Assembly (NCBI RefSeq): GCF_001429725.1
Contig: NZ_LMHV01000043.1
Span: forward strand, 514,227 to 578,226
Reading direction: 5' to 3'
Length of the DNA: 64,000 nt
From: Rhizobium sp. Root708
GTDB taxonomy: Bacteria > Pseudomonadota > Alphaproteobacteria > Rhizobiales > Rhizobiaceae
The notes below the pieces were generated by a model, which saw only the letters and a list, made by a program, of their open reading frames with translations, ran no database searches and was not told the origin of the DNA. The position numbers and the translations under genes were made by a program. Below are positions 32,719 to 41,136 of this stretch, piece after piece. Within the stretch, counting starts at the first letter, position 1, and the number at the start of each line of letters is the position of its first letter.

Positions 32719-33876
32719 ATGAGATTGAGATCATTGCTGCCGTGGGGCTCCGCGGCGGGTCGCGGAACCGTGCCTGAGAAGAAAGCGACAGGCGGCTTCA
32801 TGTCGCTTACCGCAGAGGGACGGGCGAGCTGGACCGGCCGCTCCTATGCGGCATTGTCGCGCGAGGGCTTCATGAAGAACCCGGTCGCGCATCGCAGTGT
32901 CCGGCTGCTCGCGGAAGCTGCGGCCTCGGTGCCGTGGCTGCTCTACGAGGGCGATCGCGAGCGGCCGGATCATGCCATCCTCTCGCTGCTCGGCCAGCCG
33001 AACGGGCGCATGGGTGGTCCCGATTTCTTCGAGGCGCTCTATGGACACCTGCTTCTGTCGGGCAATGCCTATGTCGAGCCGCTGCTGGTCGGCGGAAGCC
33101 TGCGCGAGCTGCATCTGCTGCGGCCTGATCGCATCGGCATTGTCGAGGGCCGGGATGGCTGGCCCGAGGCCTACGACTATCGCGCCGGCGGTTCCGTGCG
33201 CCGCTTTCCGGCGGAGACGGAGGGGCTCGGGCTGCTGCACCTGAAGCTCTTCCATCCGCTCGATGACCATCTCGGCTTCCCGCCGCTCGCGGCGGCCCAG
33301 GTGGCGCTCGATCTCTCCAATGCGGCGGCGACCTGGAACAAGGCGCTGCTCGACAATTCGGCACGACCATCGGGCGCGCTGGTCTACCAGCCGAAGGAGG
33401 GCGGCAATCTCTCGCCAGACCAGTACGAGCGGCTGAAGCTGGAACTCGACGAGGGCTATTCCGGCCCGATGCGCGCCGGACGTCCGCTGCTTCTCGAAGG
33501 CGGGCTCGACTGGAAGTCGATGGGGCTGTCGCCGAAGGACATGGATTTCGTCGAGGCGCGCAATGGAGCTGCCCGCGACATCGCGCTCGCCTTCGGCGTG
33601 CCACCGATGCTGCTCGGCATTCCCGGCGACAACACCTACGCCAATTACCAGGAGGCAAACCGCGCTTTCTACCGGCTGACCGTGCTGCCGATGCTGACGC
33701 GCACCGCCGCCTCGCTCTCCGCCTGGCTTTCCGGCCACTACGAGGACCGCCTGCGGCTGGAGCCCGATCTCGACAAGGTCGCCGGACTTGCGTCCGAGCG
33801 CGACCAACTCTGGACGCGCGTGGGGAACGCCGCCTTCCTGACCGACGAGGAGAAGCGGCAGGCGGTGGGGTATTGA
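32719..33876 (+). CDS. GTA/phage portal protein (gp3)
   Basis: The 385-residue protein matches the HK97-type portal family: FMKNPVAHRSVRLLAEAAAS, LYGHLLLSGNAYVEPLLVGG, and ARDIALAFGVPPMLLGIPGDNTYANYQEANRAFYRLTVLP. The portal forms the dodecameric DNA channel at the capsid vertex. AGGA lies nine bases before the ATG at 32719. In canonical GTAs it follows the terminase directly; here a 3.7-kb insert lies between. Confidence 0.92.
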   Translation: MRLRSLLPWGSAAGRGTVPEKKATGGFMSLTAEGRASWTGRSYAALSREGFMKNPVAHRSVRLLAEAAASVPWLLYEGDRERPDHAILSLLGQPNGRMGGPDFFEALYGHLLLSGNAYVEPLLVGGSLRELHLLRPDRIGIVEGRDGWPEAYDYRAGGSVRRFPAETEGLGLLHLKLFHPLDDHLGFPPLAAAQVALDLSNAAATWNKALLDNSARPSGALVYQPKEGGNLSPDQYERLKLELDEGYSGPMRAGRPLLLEGGLDWKSMGLSPKDMDFVEARNGAARDIALAFGVPPMLLGIPGDNTYANYQEANRAFYRLTVLPMLTRTAASLSAWLSGHYEDRLRLEPDLDKVAGLASERDQLWTRVGNAAFLTDEEKRQAVGY

Positions 33877-34049
33877 GAGCCTGCGCCAGTAGGTGAATCA
33901 AACTCTGAGCGCCCGGACTTGATCTCCGAGCAAACACGCCCAAGCGATTCAAAAGACTCGCTGAAGTGCGAGCACGACACCCCGACAACGGCAGCGCGAA
34001 GCGAGATGGTCGGCTGGATGTCGTTCTCCTTCAACCAAGGACCTCTGCG

Positions 34050-34367
34050 ATGACAGACCTTTCCAACGATGCCGGGCTCTGGGCGACCAGGGCGCTTGGT
34101 GCATCGGCGGGGGCGGCGGTGTCGCTCGTCTATCTCTTGCCGAAAAGCCGGCGGGAGGCCGCGAGCCGCTTCTTCACCGGCCTTGCCTGCGGCACGATCT
34201 TCGGCGGCCCGACGGGCATCTGGATTGCCGAAAGGCTGGCATTGGCGGATCGCCTCTCGGCCTCGGAGGTCGTGCTGTCGGGATCGGCGACGGCAAGCCT
34301 TTGCGCCTGGTGGGGCCTCGGCATCCTGTCGCGCATTGCCGGACGATACGGCGCACGCGGGCGCTAG
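34050..34367 (+). CDS. Small membrane protein of the GTA cluster (DUF6107-like)
   Basis: A 105-residue protein with three hydrophobic stretches (ALGASAGAAVSLVYLL, FFTGLACGTIFGGPTGIWIA, SGSATASLCAWWGLGIL), found between portal and protease where rhizobial GTA-like clusters carry a small extra gene. It resembles the DUF6107 family; function unknown. AAGGA lies eight bases before the ATG. The 173 bases upstream, after the portal stop, hold nothing recognisable. Confidence 0.72.
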   Translation: MTDLSNDAGLWATRALGASAGAAVSLVYLLPKSRREAASRFFTGLACGTIFGGPTGIWIAERLALADRLSASEVVLSGSATASLCAWWGLGILSRIAGRYGARGR

Positions 34368-34401
34368 CCCGAGCATAACAATACAAAACGAGGAGAGCAT
34401 C

Positions 34402-34986
34402 ATGACCGCAAGCCGCGCGCTGGCGCGATCACCCATGGGCGCGGATACGCGCAAGTTCGCCAATCTTGAGCTCAGAGGGCTGCGGCGCGACGGCAGCTTT
34501 TCAGGCTATGCCAGCGTCTTCGGTGAAGTCGATCTCGGCAAGGATGCGATCGAGCGCGGCGCCTTCCGCAAGTCGCTTTCCGAGCGCGGGGCGGGCGGGG
34601 TGCGCATGCTCTTCCAGCATGACCCGGCCGAACCGATCGGCGCCTGGAAGACGATCCGCGAGGACAGTCGCGGCCTCTATGTCGAGGGCATGCTTGCCGA
34701 GGGCGTGAGCCGCGCCCGCGAGGTGCATCAGCTCCTGAAGAACGGCGCGCTCGACGGTTTGTCGATCGGCTTCCGCACCGTGAGGGCAAAGACCGACGCC
34801 AAGTCGGGGGTGCGCCGCATCCTCGAAGCCGACCTCTGGGAAATCTCGATCGTGACCTTCCCGATGCTGCCTTCGGCGCGCGTGCAGAACATCAAGAATG
34901 CGCGGTGGTTCCGCGACAAGGAGACCGAGCTTGTCCGCGCCATGCGCCGGGCCGCACGGATGATGCTGACAGAAACCTTCAGATAG
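34402..34986 (+). CDS. GTA prohead protease (gp4)
   Basis: The 194-residue protein fits the HK97 prohead protease family: FSGYASVFGEVDLGKDAIERGAF, the catalytic histidine in MLFQHDPAEPIG, and the serine in GALDGLSIGFRTV. It cleaves scaffold and capsid N-termini during head maturation. GAGGAG precedes the ATG at 34402. It is directly followed by the capsid gene, as in the family. Confidence 0.92.
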   Translation: MTASRALARSPMGADTRKFANLELRGLRRDGSFSGYASVFGEVDLGKDAIERGAFRKSLSERGAGGVRMLFQHDPAEPIGAWKTIREDSRGLYVEGMLAEGVSRAREVHQLLKNGALDGLSIGFRTVRAKTDAKSGVRRILEADLWEISIVTFPMLPSARVQNIKNARWFRDKETELVRAMRRAARMMLTETFR

Positions 34987-34996
34987 GAAACGGGAC

Positions 34997-36256
34997 ATGA
35001 CCGACATGCATGAGACAGGTTCGAGGGTCGCGCCGGAGATCAAGGCGGCGCCGGAAATGACGGCTGCCTTCGACGAGTTCATGGAGGCGTTCGAAGCCTT
35101 CAAGGACACCAACGACCGCCGCCTAGGCGAGATCGAGGAGAAGCTGACGGCCGATGTCGTCACCCGCGACAAGATGGACCGCATCAACAGGGCGATGGAG
35201 GAGCAGAAGAAGGTGCTCGACCAGCTGGCGCTGAAGAAGGCGCGCCCGCCGCTCGGCCGTGCTAGCGCAAACGGCATCGAGGCCAACGAGCACAAGGCGG
35301 CGTTCGAGCACTATATCCGCCGCGGCGACGAGGCCGGCTTGCGCGAACTCGAGGCGAAGGCGATGTCGGCGGGGACGGGGAGCGATGGCGGCTATCTGGT
35401 ACCACTGGAAACGGATACCGAGATCGGCCGCCGGCTCTCCGTCGTCTGGCCGATCCGCTCGCTTGCGACCGTGCGCCAGGTTTCCGGCTCGGTGCTGAAG
35501 AAGCCGTTTTCGACCTCGGGCATGGCGGCCGGCTGGGTGGCCGAAACGGCGGCCCGTCCGCAGACGTCAAGCGCCCAGCTTGCCGAACTCTCCTTCCCGA
35601 CGATGGAACTCTATGCCATGCCGGCGGCAACGCAGGCGCTGCTCGACGATGCCGCTGTTGATATCGAGGCCTGGATTTCGAGCGAGGTCGACACCGTCTT
35701 TGCCGAACAGGAGGGCACCGCCTTCGTCAACGGCGATGGCACCAACAAGCCGAAAGGTTTCCTCGCCTACACAGCGGTCGCCGACAGCGCCTGGAGCTGG
35801 GGCAATCTCGGCTATATCCCAACGGGTGCGGCCGGCGCCTTCAAGACGACCGGTGCCTCCGACACATTGATCGATACGATCTACTCGGTGAAGGCGGGCC
35901 ATCGGCAGAACGCCAATTTCGTGATGAACCGCAAGACCCAGGCCGAGGTGCGCAAGCTCAAGGATGGCGATGGCCGCTATCTCTGGCAGCCGCCGGCGAC
36001 GGCGGGCGAGGCAGCCTCGCTCGTCGGCTTCCCTGTTGTCGAGGCCGAGGACATGCCCGATATCGCCGCCAACGCGCTGTCGATCGCCTTCGGGGATTTC
36101 CGCGCCGGCTATCTCGTCGTCGACCGTACCGGCGTGCGCGTGCTGCGCGATCCCTACTCCGCCAAGCCTTACGTGCTCTTCTACACGACCAAGCGCGTCG
36201 GCGGCGGGGTGCAGAACTTCGAGGCGATCAAGCTCATCAAGTTCGCCGTCAGCTGA
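34997..36256 (+). CDS. GTA major capsid protein (gp5, HK97 fold)
   Basis: The 419-residue protein has an N-terminal coiled-coil delta-like region (about 15-80, FDEFMEAFEAFKDTNDRRLG) that the protease should remove. The HK97 capsid core follows: SDGGYLVPLETDTEIGRRLS, FVNGDGTNKPKGFLAY, and AFGDFRAGYLVVDRTGVRVL. Length and order are as in RcGTA. AGGAAACGGGAC precedes the ATG. Confidence 0.95.
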   Translation: MTDMHETGSRVAPEIKAAPEMTAAFDEFMEAFEAFKDTNDRRLGEIEEKLTADVVTRDKMDRINRAMEEQKKVLDQLALKKARPPLGRASANGIEANEHKAAFEHYIRRGDEAGLRELEAKAMSAGTGSDGGYLVPLETDTEIGRRLSVVWPIRSLATVRQVSGSVLKKPFSTSGMAAGWVAETAARPQTSSAQLAELSFPTMELYAMPAATQALLDDAAVDIEAWISSEVDTVFAEQEGTAFVNGDGTNKPKGFLAYTAVADSAWSWGNLGYIPTGAAGAFKTTGASDTLIDTIYSVKAGHRQNANFVMNRKTQAEVRKLKDGDGRYLWQPPATAGEAASLVGFPVVEAEDMPDIAANALSIAFGDFRAGYLVVDRTGVRVLRDPYSAKPYVLFYTTKRVGGGVQNFEAIKLIKFAVS

Positions 36257-36332
36257 CCGAGGCAGGGCGGGTGCGGCCTCATTCGCATCCGCCTGCCGAA
36301 CATGCCTGCGCCACACCAATTCAGGATCGTCC

Positions 36333-36902
36333 ATGACCTATGCACCGATTACCCCGCCCGTGGCGGAAGCGCTGACGCTTGCCGAGGTGAAGGCCCATCT
36401 GCGGCTCGACGACGGCAACGAGGATGGGATGCTGACCTCGCTGATCCGCGTCGCCCGCGAGCATCTGGAGCGCACGACGGGCCTTTGCCTGATCACTCAG
36501 GTCTGGCGCCTCCATCTTGAATCGATACCTGAAGACCGCGTGATTCAGATTGCCAAGGGGCCGGTGCAAGCCATTGAAAGCCTGAGCATTTACGATGGGA
36601 CAGGCGAGGAGCTGGAATTGCCCGTGACCGGCCATGTGCTCGACGGCAATGCCCGGCCGGCGCGTCTGGTGCTCGATCGGAGTATGAATCCCGCTATCGC
36701 CGTGAACGGCATCGAGATCGATTTTTCCGCCGGCTTCGGCGAGAGCGGTGCGGAGGTGCCCGACACGCTGAAGCGGGCGATGCTGATGCATATCGCCCAG
36801 ATGTTCGCCTTCAGGGGTGCTTTGGCCGTCGAAGATCAGCCGGCGGACATACCGGTTGGCTACGACCGGCTGGTTGCGCCGTTCCTGATGCGGAGGCTCT
36901 GA
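36333..36902 (+). CDS. GTA head-tail connector (gp6)
   Basis: A 189-residue protein of the gp6-like head-tail connector family, with ALTLAEVKAHLRLDDGNEDG, LISLIRVAREHLERTTG-like LTSLIRVAREHLERTTG, and VPDTLKRAMLMHIAQMFAFRG. It binds below the portal. Its stop overlaps the next ATG by one base (TGATG). Confidence 0.9.
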   Translation: MTYAPITPPVAEALTLAEVKAHLRLDDGNEDGMLTSLIRVAREHLERTTGLCLITQVWRLHLESIPEDRVIQIAKGPVQAIESLSIYDGTGEELELPVTGHVLDGNARPARLVLDRSMNPAIAVNGIEIDFSAGFGESGAEVPDTLKRAMLMHIAQMFAFRGALAVEDQPADIPVGYDRLVAPFLMRRL

Positions 36903-37237
36903 TGCGGTCCGTCTTCTTCGATCCCGGCCAGATGACCGCGCGGCTCGAACTGGAGGCGCCGGTAGAGGCGCCGGACGGGCAGGGCGGCGCGAGCGTCACC
37001 TTCACCTCAGTCGCTTCCATCTGGGGGCGGATCGAGCCGCTGAGCGAGGTCCGCGAGGAGCGGGCGGGCGCTGATGTCCTCACGCTGACGCACCGCATCT
37101 GGCTGCGCTTCCGTAGCGACATCAGGGCCGGGATGCGGCTGCGCAAGGGCGACCGGCTGTTTGCCATCGGCATCTGGCGCGATCCTGATGAAACCGGCCG
37201 CTACCTCTGCTGCCTCTGCGAGGAGGAAGGACGATGA
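36902..37237 (+). CDS. GTA head closure/adaptor protein (gp7)
   Basis: The 111-residue beta-rich protein resembles phage head-closure (SPP1 gp16-type) proteins: ARLELEAPVEAPDGQGGASV, ASIWGRIEPLSEVREERAG, and THRIWLRFRSDIRAGMRLRK. It joins head and tail. Its end overlaps the following small frame by four bases. Confidence 0.88.
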   Translation: MRSVFFDPGQMTARLELEAPVEAPDGQGGASVTFTSVASIWGRIEPLSEVREERAGADVLTLTHRIWLRFRSDIRAGMRLRKGDRLFAIGIWRDPDETGRYLCCLCEEEGR

Positions 37238-37353
37238 ACACCGCCCTGACGATCACGCTCCGCGATCTGGCGGAGATCCTGGCGCGGCTGGCGCAGGATG
37301 CTGCGGGTAAGTCGGCGGCAAAGGGAGGCGAGAGCCATGAGCGCAGCCAATGA
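37234..37353 (+). CDS. Tiny overlapping frame (39 residues) between gp7 and gp8
   Basis: An ATG at 37234 overlaps the gp7 stop (ATGA) and is preceded by AGGAGGAAGG. The frame encodes MNTALTITLRDLAEILARLA, then QDAAGKSAAKGGESHERSQ, and ends inside the start of gp8. The first half is an amphipathic helix. The strong ribosome binding site and tight overlaps suggest it is translated, at least to couple gp7 with gp8. I recognise no family. Confidence 0.5.
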   Translation: MNTALTITLRDLAEILARLAQDAAGKSAAKGGESHERSQ

Positions 37354-37756
37354 ACTGCTGACGGCGATCCATGCGCGCCTGACCGGAGATGCCGAGCTTC
37401 TCGGCATGATCGGCGAGGACGGCATCCGCGATCGGCTGGTGACCGGACGAAAGCTCCCTTGCGTGCTGATCGGCGAGGTCGTCAGCAACGACTATTCGAC
37501 CTCGACGGAGGGAGGCGAGGAGCATCTGCTCTCGCTCGAAATCTGGATCGACGCCGGCGGGCGAAAGCAGGCGCAACAGGTCGCGTCGCGTCTCCATGCC
37601 CTGCTGCAGGACGCGGCGCTGGATCTTGGCCAGCACCACCTCGTCAGCCTTCTGCATGTCAGGACACAGAGCCGGCGCGAGGCGAAGACGAAGCTCTATG
37701 TCGCCGAGCTCCGCTTCCGGGCCGTGACGGAGCCGATTGCCGCCGCCACCGCGTAG
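37337..37756 (+). CDS. GTA gp8 (DUF3168) tail-completion protein
   Basis: The 139-residue protein fits DUF3168: ANELLTAIHARLTGDAELLG, LPCVLIGEVVSNDYSTSTEG, EEHLLSLEIWIDAGGRKQAQ, and a final TKLYVAELRFRAVTEP. The family corresponds to the tail-terminator/completion proteins of siphophages. GGGAGG lies eight bases before the ATG at 37337. It is the last structural gene before the minus-strand insert. Confidence 0.9.
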   Translation: MSAANELLTAIHARLTGDAELLGMIGEDGIRDRLVTGRKLPCVLIGEVVSNDYSTSTEGGEEHLLSLEIWIDAGGRKQAQQVASRLHALLQDAALDLGQHHLVSLLHVRTQSRREAKTKLYVAELRFRAVTEPIAAATA

Positions 37757-37760
37757 CGGC

Positions 37761-38153
37761 CTACTCCTCGAAACGGCTCGCGGCGTCGCGATCGCGTTCG
37801 TAGTGTCTCGACAACGGAAACGGCGGCAGCCACGCTTCGCGGCGGATGGTCCAGAGTTCGTAGGTTGGCCTCAACTGATCGGGAGCATCGAGCGAGCCGA
37901 GGTTCACTTCGACTTCATCCGCGGAGCGCCCGAAAACCGGGGAACCGCAGCGGGGGCAGAAGAACCGCCCGTCGTAATCACCTGTCTCGCCTTCGACCGT
38001 CACCGCATCCTGAGGAAAGATCGCCGATACGTGGAAAAGCGCGCCATGATGCTTGCGGCAGTCGATACAATGACAAATGCCGACCCGATAGGGGCGTCCA
38101 GTTGCCACGAAGCGGACGTTGCCGCAGCGGCACCCGCCAGTGAACCGGTCCAT
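37761..38153 (-). CDS. GFA-family (glutathione-dependent formaldehyde-activating-like) protein
   Basis: The 130-residue protein has the GFA/Mss4-like zinc cysteines: GGCRCGNVRF at the N-terminus, CHCIDCRKHHGALFHV, and FFCPRCGSPVFG. Despite the name, most members have no proven activity on formaldehyde. It lies on the minus strand inside the GTA-like cluster, convergent with gp8, and was probably inserted together with the neighbouring MFS gene. Confidence 0.88.
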   Translation of the reverse strand: MDRFTGGCRCGNVRFVATGRPYRVGICHCIDCRKHHGALFHVSAIFPQDAVTVEGETGDYDGRFFCPRCGSPVFGRSADEVEVNLGSLDAPDQLRPTYELWTIRREAWLPPFPLSRHYERDRDAASRFEE

Positions 38154-38244
38154 GTTGCTTCTCCTCCAAGGGCGATAGGCTGCTTGGTTTGAAGATGGGG
38201 CAGTGATCTCGGATGTCCCGCCCGTTGCCGCAGCAGACTGCATC

Positions 38245-39459
38245 TCAGGCCGGTTCGTATACCCGGGTCGCTGCCTTGACCTGCGCTGCCAGCATCAGCA
38301 CGAAGCCGAGCGAGATGACGGCGAGCGCGGCGCATGTGGCGATTGCGGTACTTGCACCGGCGCGATCGAGGATCGCCGTGAAAACGACGGGTGCGATGGC
38401 ATTGGCGAGGTTCTGCGGCAGAGACAGGCGGGCCGATTGCAGCCCGAATTCGCGCGGCGAGAATAGGGCGAGCGGCAGCAGCGCACGGGCAACGGTCATG
38501 ACACCGGAGCCGAAGCCATAGAGCAGGATGAAGGTGATGAGCAGCGGCGTCGACGGCGGTACCACCAGCATCATCAAGAAGCTGAACACCATCAGGCTGA
38601 CGCCCGTTGCGGCGCTGAGGATCGGATTGCCGCGACGGCCGAGGAGCATGTCCAGGAAGCGGGCGGAAATGCCGATCACACCGCGCGCCGAGCCGAGCTG
38701 CAGCGCCAGCGCGGGCGAGGCGCCGGATTGGCGGAATATTTCCAGCAGCGATGGCGACACCCCGAAGGTGACGAAGGTCGAGATCGTCGTTGCCGCGGCA
38801 ACCAGCAGGAAGGCCTTGCGCTGTCCCGCAGGCGAGAGCGGAAGCGGCGTTTCCTCTGCGGCACTGCCGTCCGCGGCAAAGGCGATCGGCTTCGGCAGGG
38901 CGAAAAGATGCAGCGGCAGGCAGACGAAAAACTGCAGCCCCGCGCAGATGAGAAACGTCATACGCCAGCCGACGGTCGCGTTGAGCTCACTGAGGATCGG
39001 CCAGAAGATCGCACTCGAAAGACCGGTGAACAGCATCAGGATGGCAATCACCCGTTTGCTGTCGGCTCCGGCACGCTCGACGACGGCGGTATAGGCCGGG
39101 GCGGAAAGACCGAAGGCGCCGCCGGCGCCGATGGCGATCCAGGCAAGCGCGTAGAGAACGAGGCCGTGCGCGGCTGACAAGAGCAGCAGGCCGATTGTGA
39201 AGGTAGTCGAGGCGGCGGCGAGGACGCGCGCGGCTCCATGTCGGGCGAGCAGGCGGCCCGTCGCGGGGCCGACAAGGGCGCTGACCACCATCATGATGCT
39301 CAGCCCGCCGAAGACCACCTCATTCGGCAAGCCGAGATCCGGTGCGATGATGCGGCCCATGACGCCGAGCATGTCGAAGGTGGTGCCCCAGCCGATCAGC
39401 TGCGTGACGGCAAGCACGGCAATCGTCTGCACCGAGCGCAGGGGGATGGATCGAGACAT
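38245..39459 (-). CDS. MFS transporter
   Basis: The protein has 404 residues and about 12 membrane segments. MFS-type loops are visible, such as GRLLARHGAARVL between helices 2 and 3. A central cytoplasmic loop (FAADGSAAEETPLPLSPAGQ) divides the halves. Substrate unknown. The ATG at 39459 (MSRSIPLRSVQ) follows non-coding sequence, although the frame is open further upstream. It lies on the minus strand between GTA genes gp8 and gp9, which normally adjoin. Confidence 0.88.
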   Translation of the reverse strand: MSRSIPLRSVQTIAVLAVTQLIGWGTTFDMLGVMGRIIAPDLGLPNEVVFGGLSIMMVVSALVGPATGRLLARHGAARVLAAASTTFTIGLLLLSAAHGLVLYALAWIAIGAGGAFGLSAPAYTAVVERAGADSKRVIAILMLFTGLSSAIFWPILSELNATVGWRMTFLICAGLQFFVCLPLHLFALPKPIAFAADGSAAEETPLPLSPAGQRKAFLLVAAATTISTFVTFGVSPSLLEIFRQSGASPALALQLGSARGVIGISARFLDMLLGRRGNPILSAATGVSLMVFSFLMMLVVPPSTPLLITFILLYGFGSGVMTVARALLPLALFSPREFGLQSARLSLPQNLANAIAPVVFTAILDRAGASTAIATCAALAVISLGFVLMLAAQVKAATRVYEPA

Positions 39460-39585
39460 GGCGGGCTTTGACGCGAATGGGGTAGGGGCGAGCGAGGTCG
39501 TAGCAGCTTCGCCGGTTGGTTGAAAGTGACAAGTGGATGACACGAACGGCGCCGGCTGCGCCTGTTTTCTCGAAAGGATCGGACG

Positions 39586-39993
39586 ATGGTGGCGCAGAAG
39601 GGCAAGGACCTGCTCCTGAAGATATTCAACGGAACGGCTTACGAAACGGTGGCGGGGCTGCGGTCGAAACGGCTGGCCTTCAATGCTGAAACCGTCGACG
39701 TTACCGACGCCGAGAGCGCCGGGCGGTGGCGCGAGCTGTTGGGCGGCGCTGGCGTACAACGCGCCTCGGTTTCCGGCGCTGGCATCTTCAAGGATGCCGG
39801 CTCCGACGGTCTGGTGCGGAACGCCTTCTTCAATGCTTCCATCCTGAGCTGGCAGATCATCGTCCCTGATTTCGGCATGGTGACGGGGCCCTTCCAGGCG
39901 AGCGCGCTTGAATATTCCGGCCAGTATAACGGCGAGGTGATGTTTGAGCTGGCGCTGGAATCGGCCGGCGCCATCAGCTTCGAGGCGCTCTGA
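39586..39993 (+). CDS. GTA major tail protein (gp9)
   Basis: The 135-residue protein matches the TP901-1-type major tail family: MVAQKGKDLLLKIFNGTAYE, TVDVTDAESAGRWRELLGGA, ALEYSGQYNGEVMFELALES. It forms the tail tube. It resumes the plus-strand GTA gene order after the GFA/MFS insert, and its stop overlaps the gp10 start by one base. Confidence 0.92.
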   Translation: MVAQKGKDLLLKIFNGTAYETVAGLRSKRLAFNAETVDVTDAESAGRWRELLGGAGVQRASVSGAGIFKDAGSDGLVRNAFFNASILSWQIIVPDFGMVTGPFQASALEYSGQYNGEVMFELALESAGAISFEAL

Positions 39994-40349
39994 TGCGGGC
40001 GGTGGGGGCAAGGGCGAACCGGCGCCGCGGCGAGATCGAGGCTGTCATCGATGGCGAACAGCGCATTCTCTGCCTGACGCTCGGCGCGTTGGCGGAGCTG
40101 GAAACGGCGTTTTCCGCGGACAATCTCGTCGGTCTGGCCGAGCGCTTCTCGGGCGGGCAGCTGAAGGCGGCCGACATGATCCGCATCATCGGCGCCGGCC
40201 TTCGCGGCGGCGGCAATCTCTATTCCGATCAGGAAGTGGCGGAGGCGAGCATCGACGGCGGCATCGCCGGCTGCGCTGTTGTCGTCGGCAACCTGCTTGC
40301 CGCGACATTCATTGGGGAAAGCGCGGAGATTGCCGCGCGCCCCCTCTAG
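39993..40349 (+). CDS. GTA gp10 family protein
   Basis: A 118-residue protein with the GTA_gp10 pattern: NRRRGEIEAVIDGEQRILCL, LGALAELETAFSADNLVGLA, IIGAGLRGGGNL. It resembles the first of the two tail-chaperone products of siphophages. It ends at TAG 40347 just after a run of five C. The next frame (-1 relative) carries the chaperone domain without an obvious start, so gp10 could be extended by frameshifting. Confidence 0.9.
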   Translation: MRAVGARANRRRGEIEAVIDGEQRILCLTLGALAELETAFSADNLVGLAERFSGGQLKAADMIRIIGAGLRGGGNLYSDQEVAEASIDGGIAGCAVVVGNLLAATFIGESAEIAARPL

Positions 40350-40360
40350 CCGCAGCAGAT

Positions 40361-40594
40361 ATCGAGGCCGATCGCGCGACGCCTTTCCCCTGGGCGCGCG
40401 TCCTCCACGTCGGCCTCTGTCTGCTGCGGCTGCCTCCCGCGATCTTCTGGGCGATGACGCCGGTTGAGTTTCACGCCGTTGCCGGCGGTTTGGCGCCGCG
40501 CAGCACCGTCGCCCGGGCCGATCTCGGCGCGCTGATGGCGCAATTTCCGGACGGTCTGACACCCTCGAAACGAAGGAACGATGATGGAGACTGA
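40361..40594 (+). CDS. GTA tail-assembly chaperone (gp10.1-like), start unresolved
   Basis: The conserved part reads ATPFPWARVLHVGLCLLRLP, then PAIFWAMTPVEFHAVAGGLA, typical of the short GTA tail chaperones (about 70 residues). In this frame there is no ATG, GTG or TTG from at least 40142 to 40454, and an ATG at 40454 would delete half of the conserved domain. The coordinate given is an ATC at the expected start position. The alternatives are a -1 frameshift from gp10 near the C-run at 40339-40343, or loss of the start codon by mutation. The 3' end overlaps the tape-measure gene by 11 bases. Confidence 0.6.
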   Translation: MEADRATPFPWARVLHVGLCLLRLPPAIFWAMTPVEFHAVAGGLAPRSTVARADLGALMAQFPDGLTPSKRRNDDGD

Positions 40595-41129
40595 CGATAC
40601 CGACCTCTCCGCCATGGCTGCGCAGGCCGAAACCTTGCAGCGCACCCTCGACGGTCTCGAAACCCGTTCGCGCTCGTTCGGCTCGGCACTGTCGAGCGCG
40701 CTGCGCAGTGCTGCCGACGGCGGCAAGGGCCTTGATGATGTGCTGCGCAGCCTCGGCAATCGCCTGGCAGATATCGCGCTGTCTGCCGGATTGAAGCCAC
40801 TAGAGACGATGATCTCGGGCGCTGCTTCGAACCTTCTCGGTGGTTTCGGCAAGCTCCTGCCTTTCGCCGATGGCGGCGTGGTTTCGCAGCCGACCTACTT
40901 CCCGATGGGCGGCAATATGGGCCTGATGGGCGAGGCCGGCAGCGAAGCGATCCTGCCGCTCAAACGCGGTGCCGACGGGGCGCTTGGCGTTGCCGCATCG
41001 GGCGGCTCTGCCGGCCCGCAGATCGTCTTCAACGTCACGACTTCAGACGCGCAGAGCTTCCAGAAAAGCGAAGCGCAGATCTCCGCCATGCTGGCGCGCA
41101 CGGCGATGCGCGGCCAGCGCAATCTCTGA
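40584..41129 (+). CDS. GTA short tail tape-measure protein (gp11)
   Basis: The 181-residue protein combines a helical N-terminal part (MAAQAETLQRTLDGLETRSR, LDDVLRSLGNRLADIALSAG) with the conserved LLPFADGGVVSQPTYFPMGG, GLMGEAGSEAILPLKRGADG segment found at the end of tape-measure proteins. It is very short for a tape measure, as in GTAs, which have short tails. Two adjacent ATGs (40581, 40584) follow AAGGA; the second has the better spacing. Confidence 0.88.
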   Translation: METDDTDLSAMAAQAETLQRTLDGLETRSRSFGSALSSALRSAADGGKGLDDVLRSLGNRLADIALSAGLKPLETMISGAASNLLGGFGKLLPFADGGVVSQPTYFPMGGNMGLMGEAGSEAILPLKRGADGALGVAASGGSAGPQIVFNVTTSDAQSFQKSEAQISAMLARTAMRGQRNL

Positions 41130-41136
41130 GGTAATC

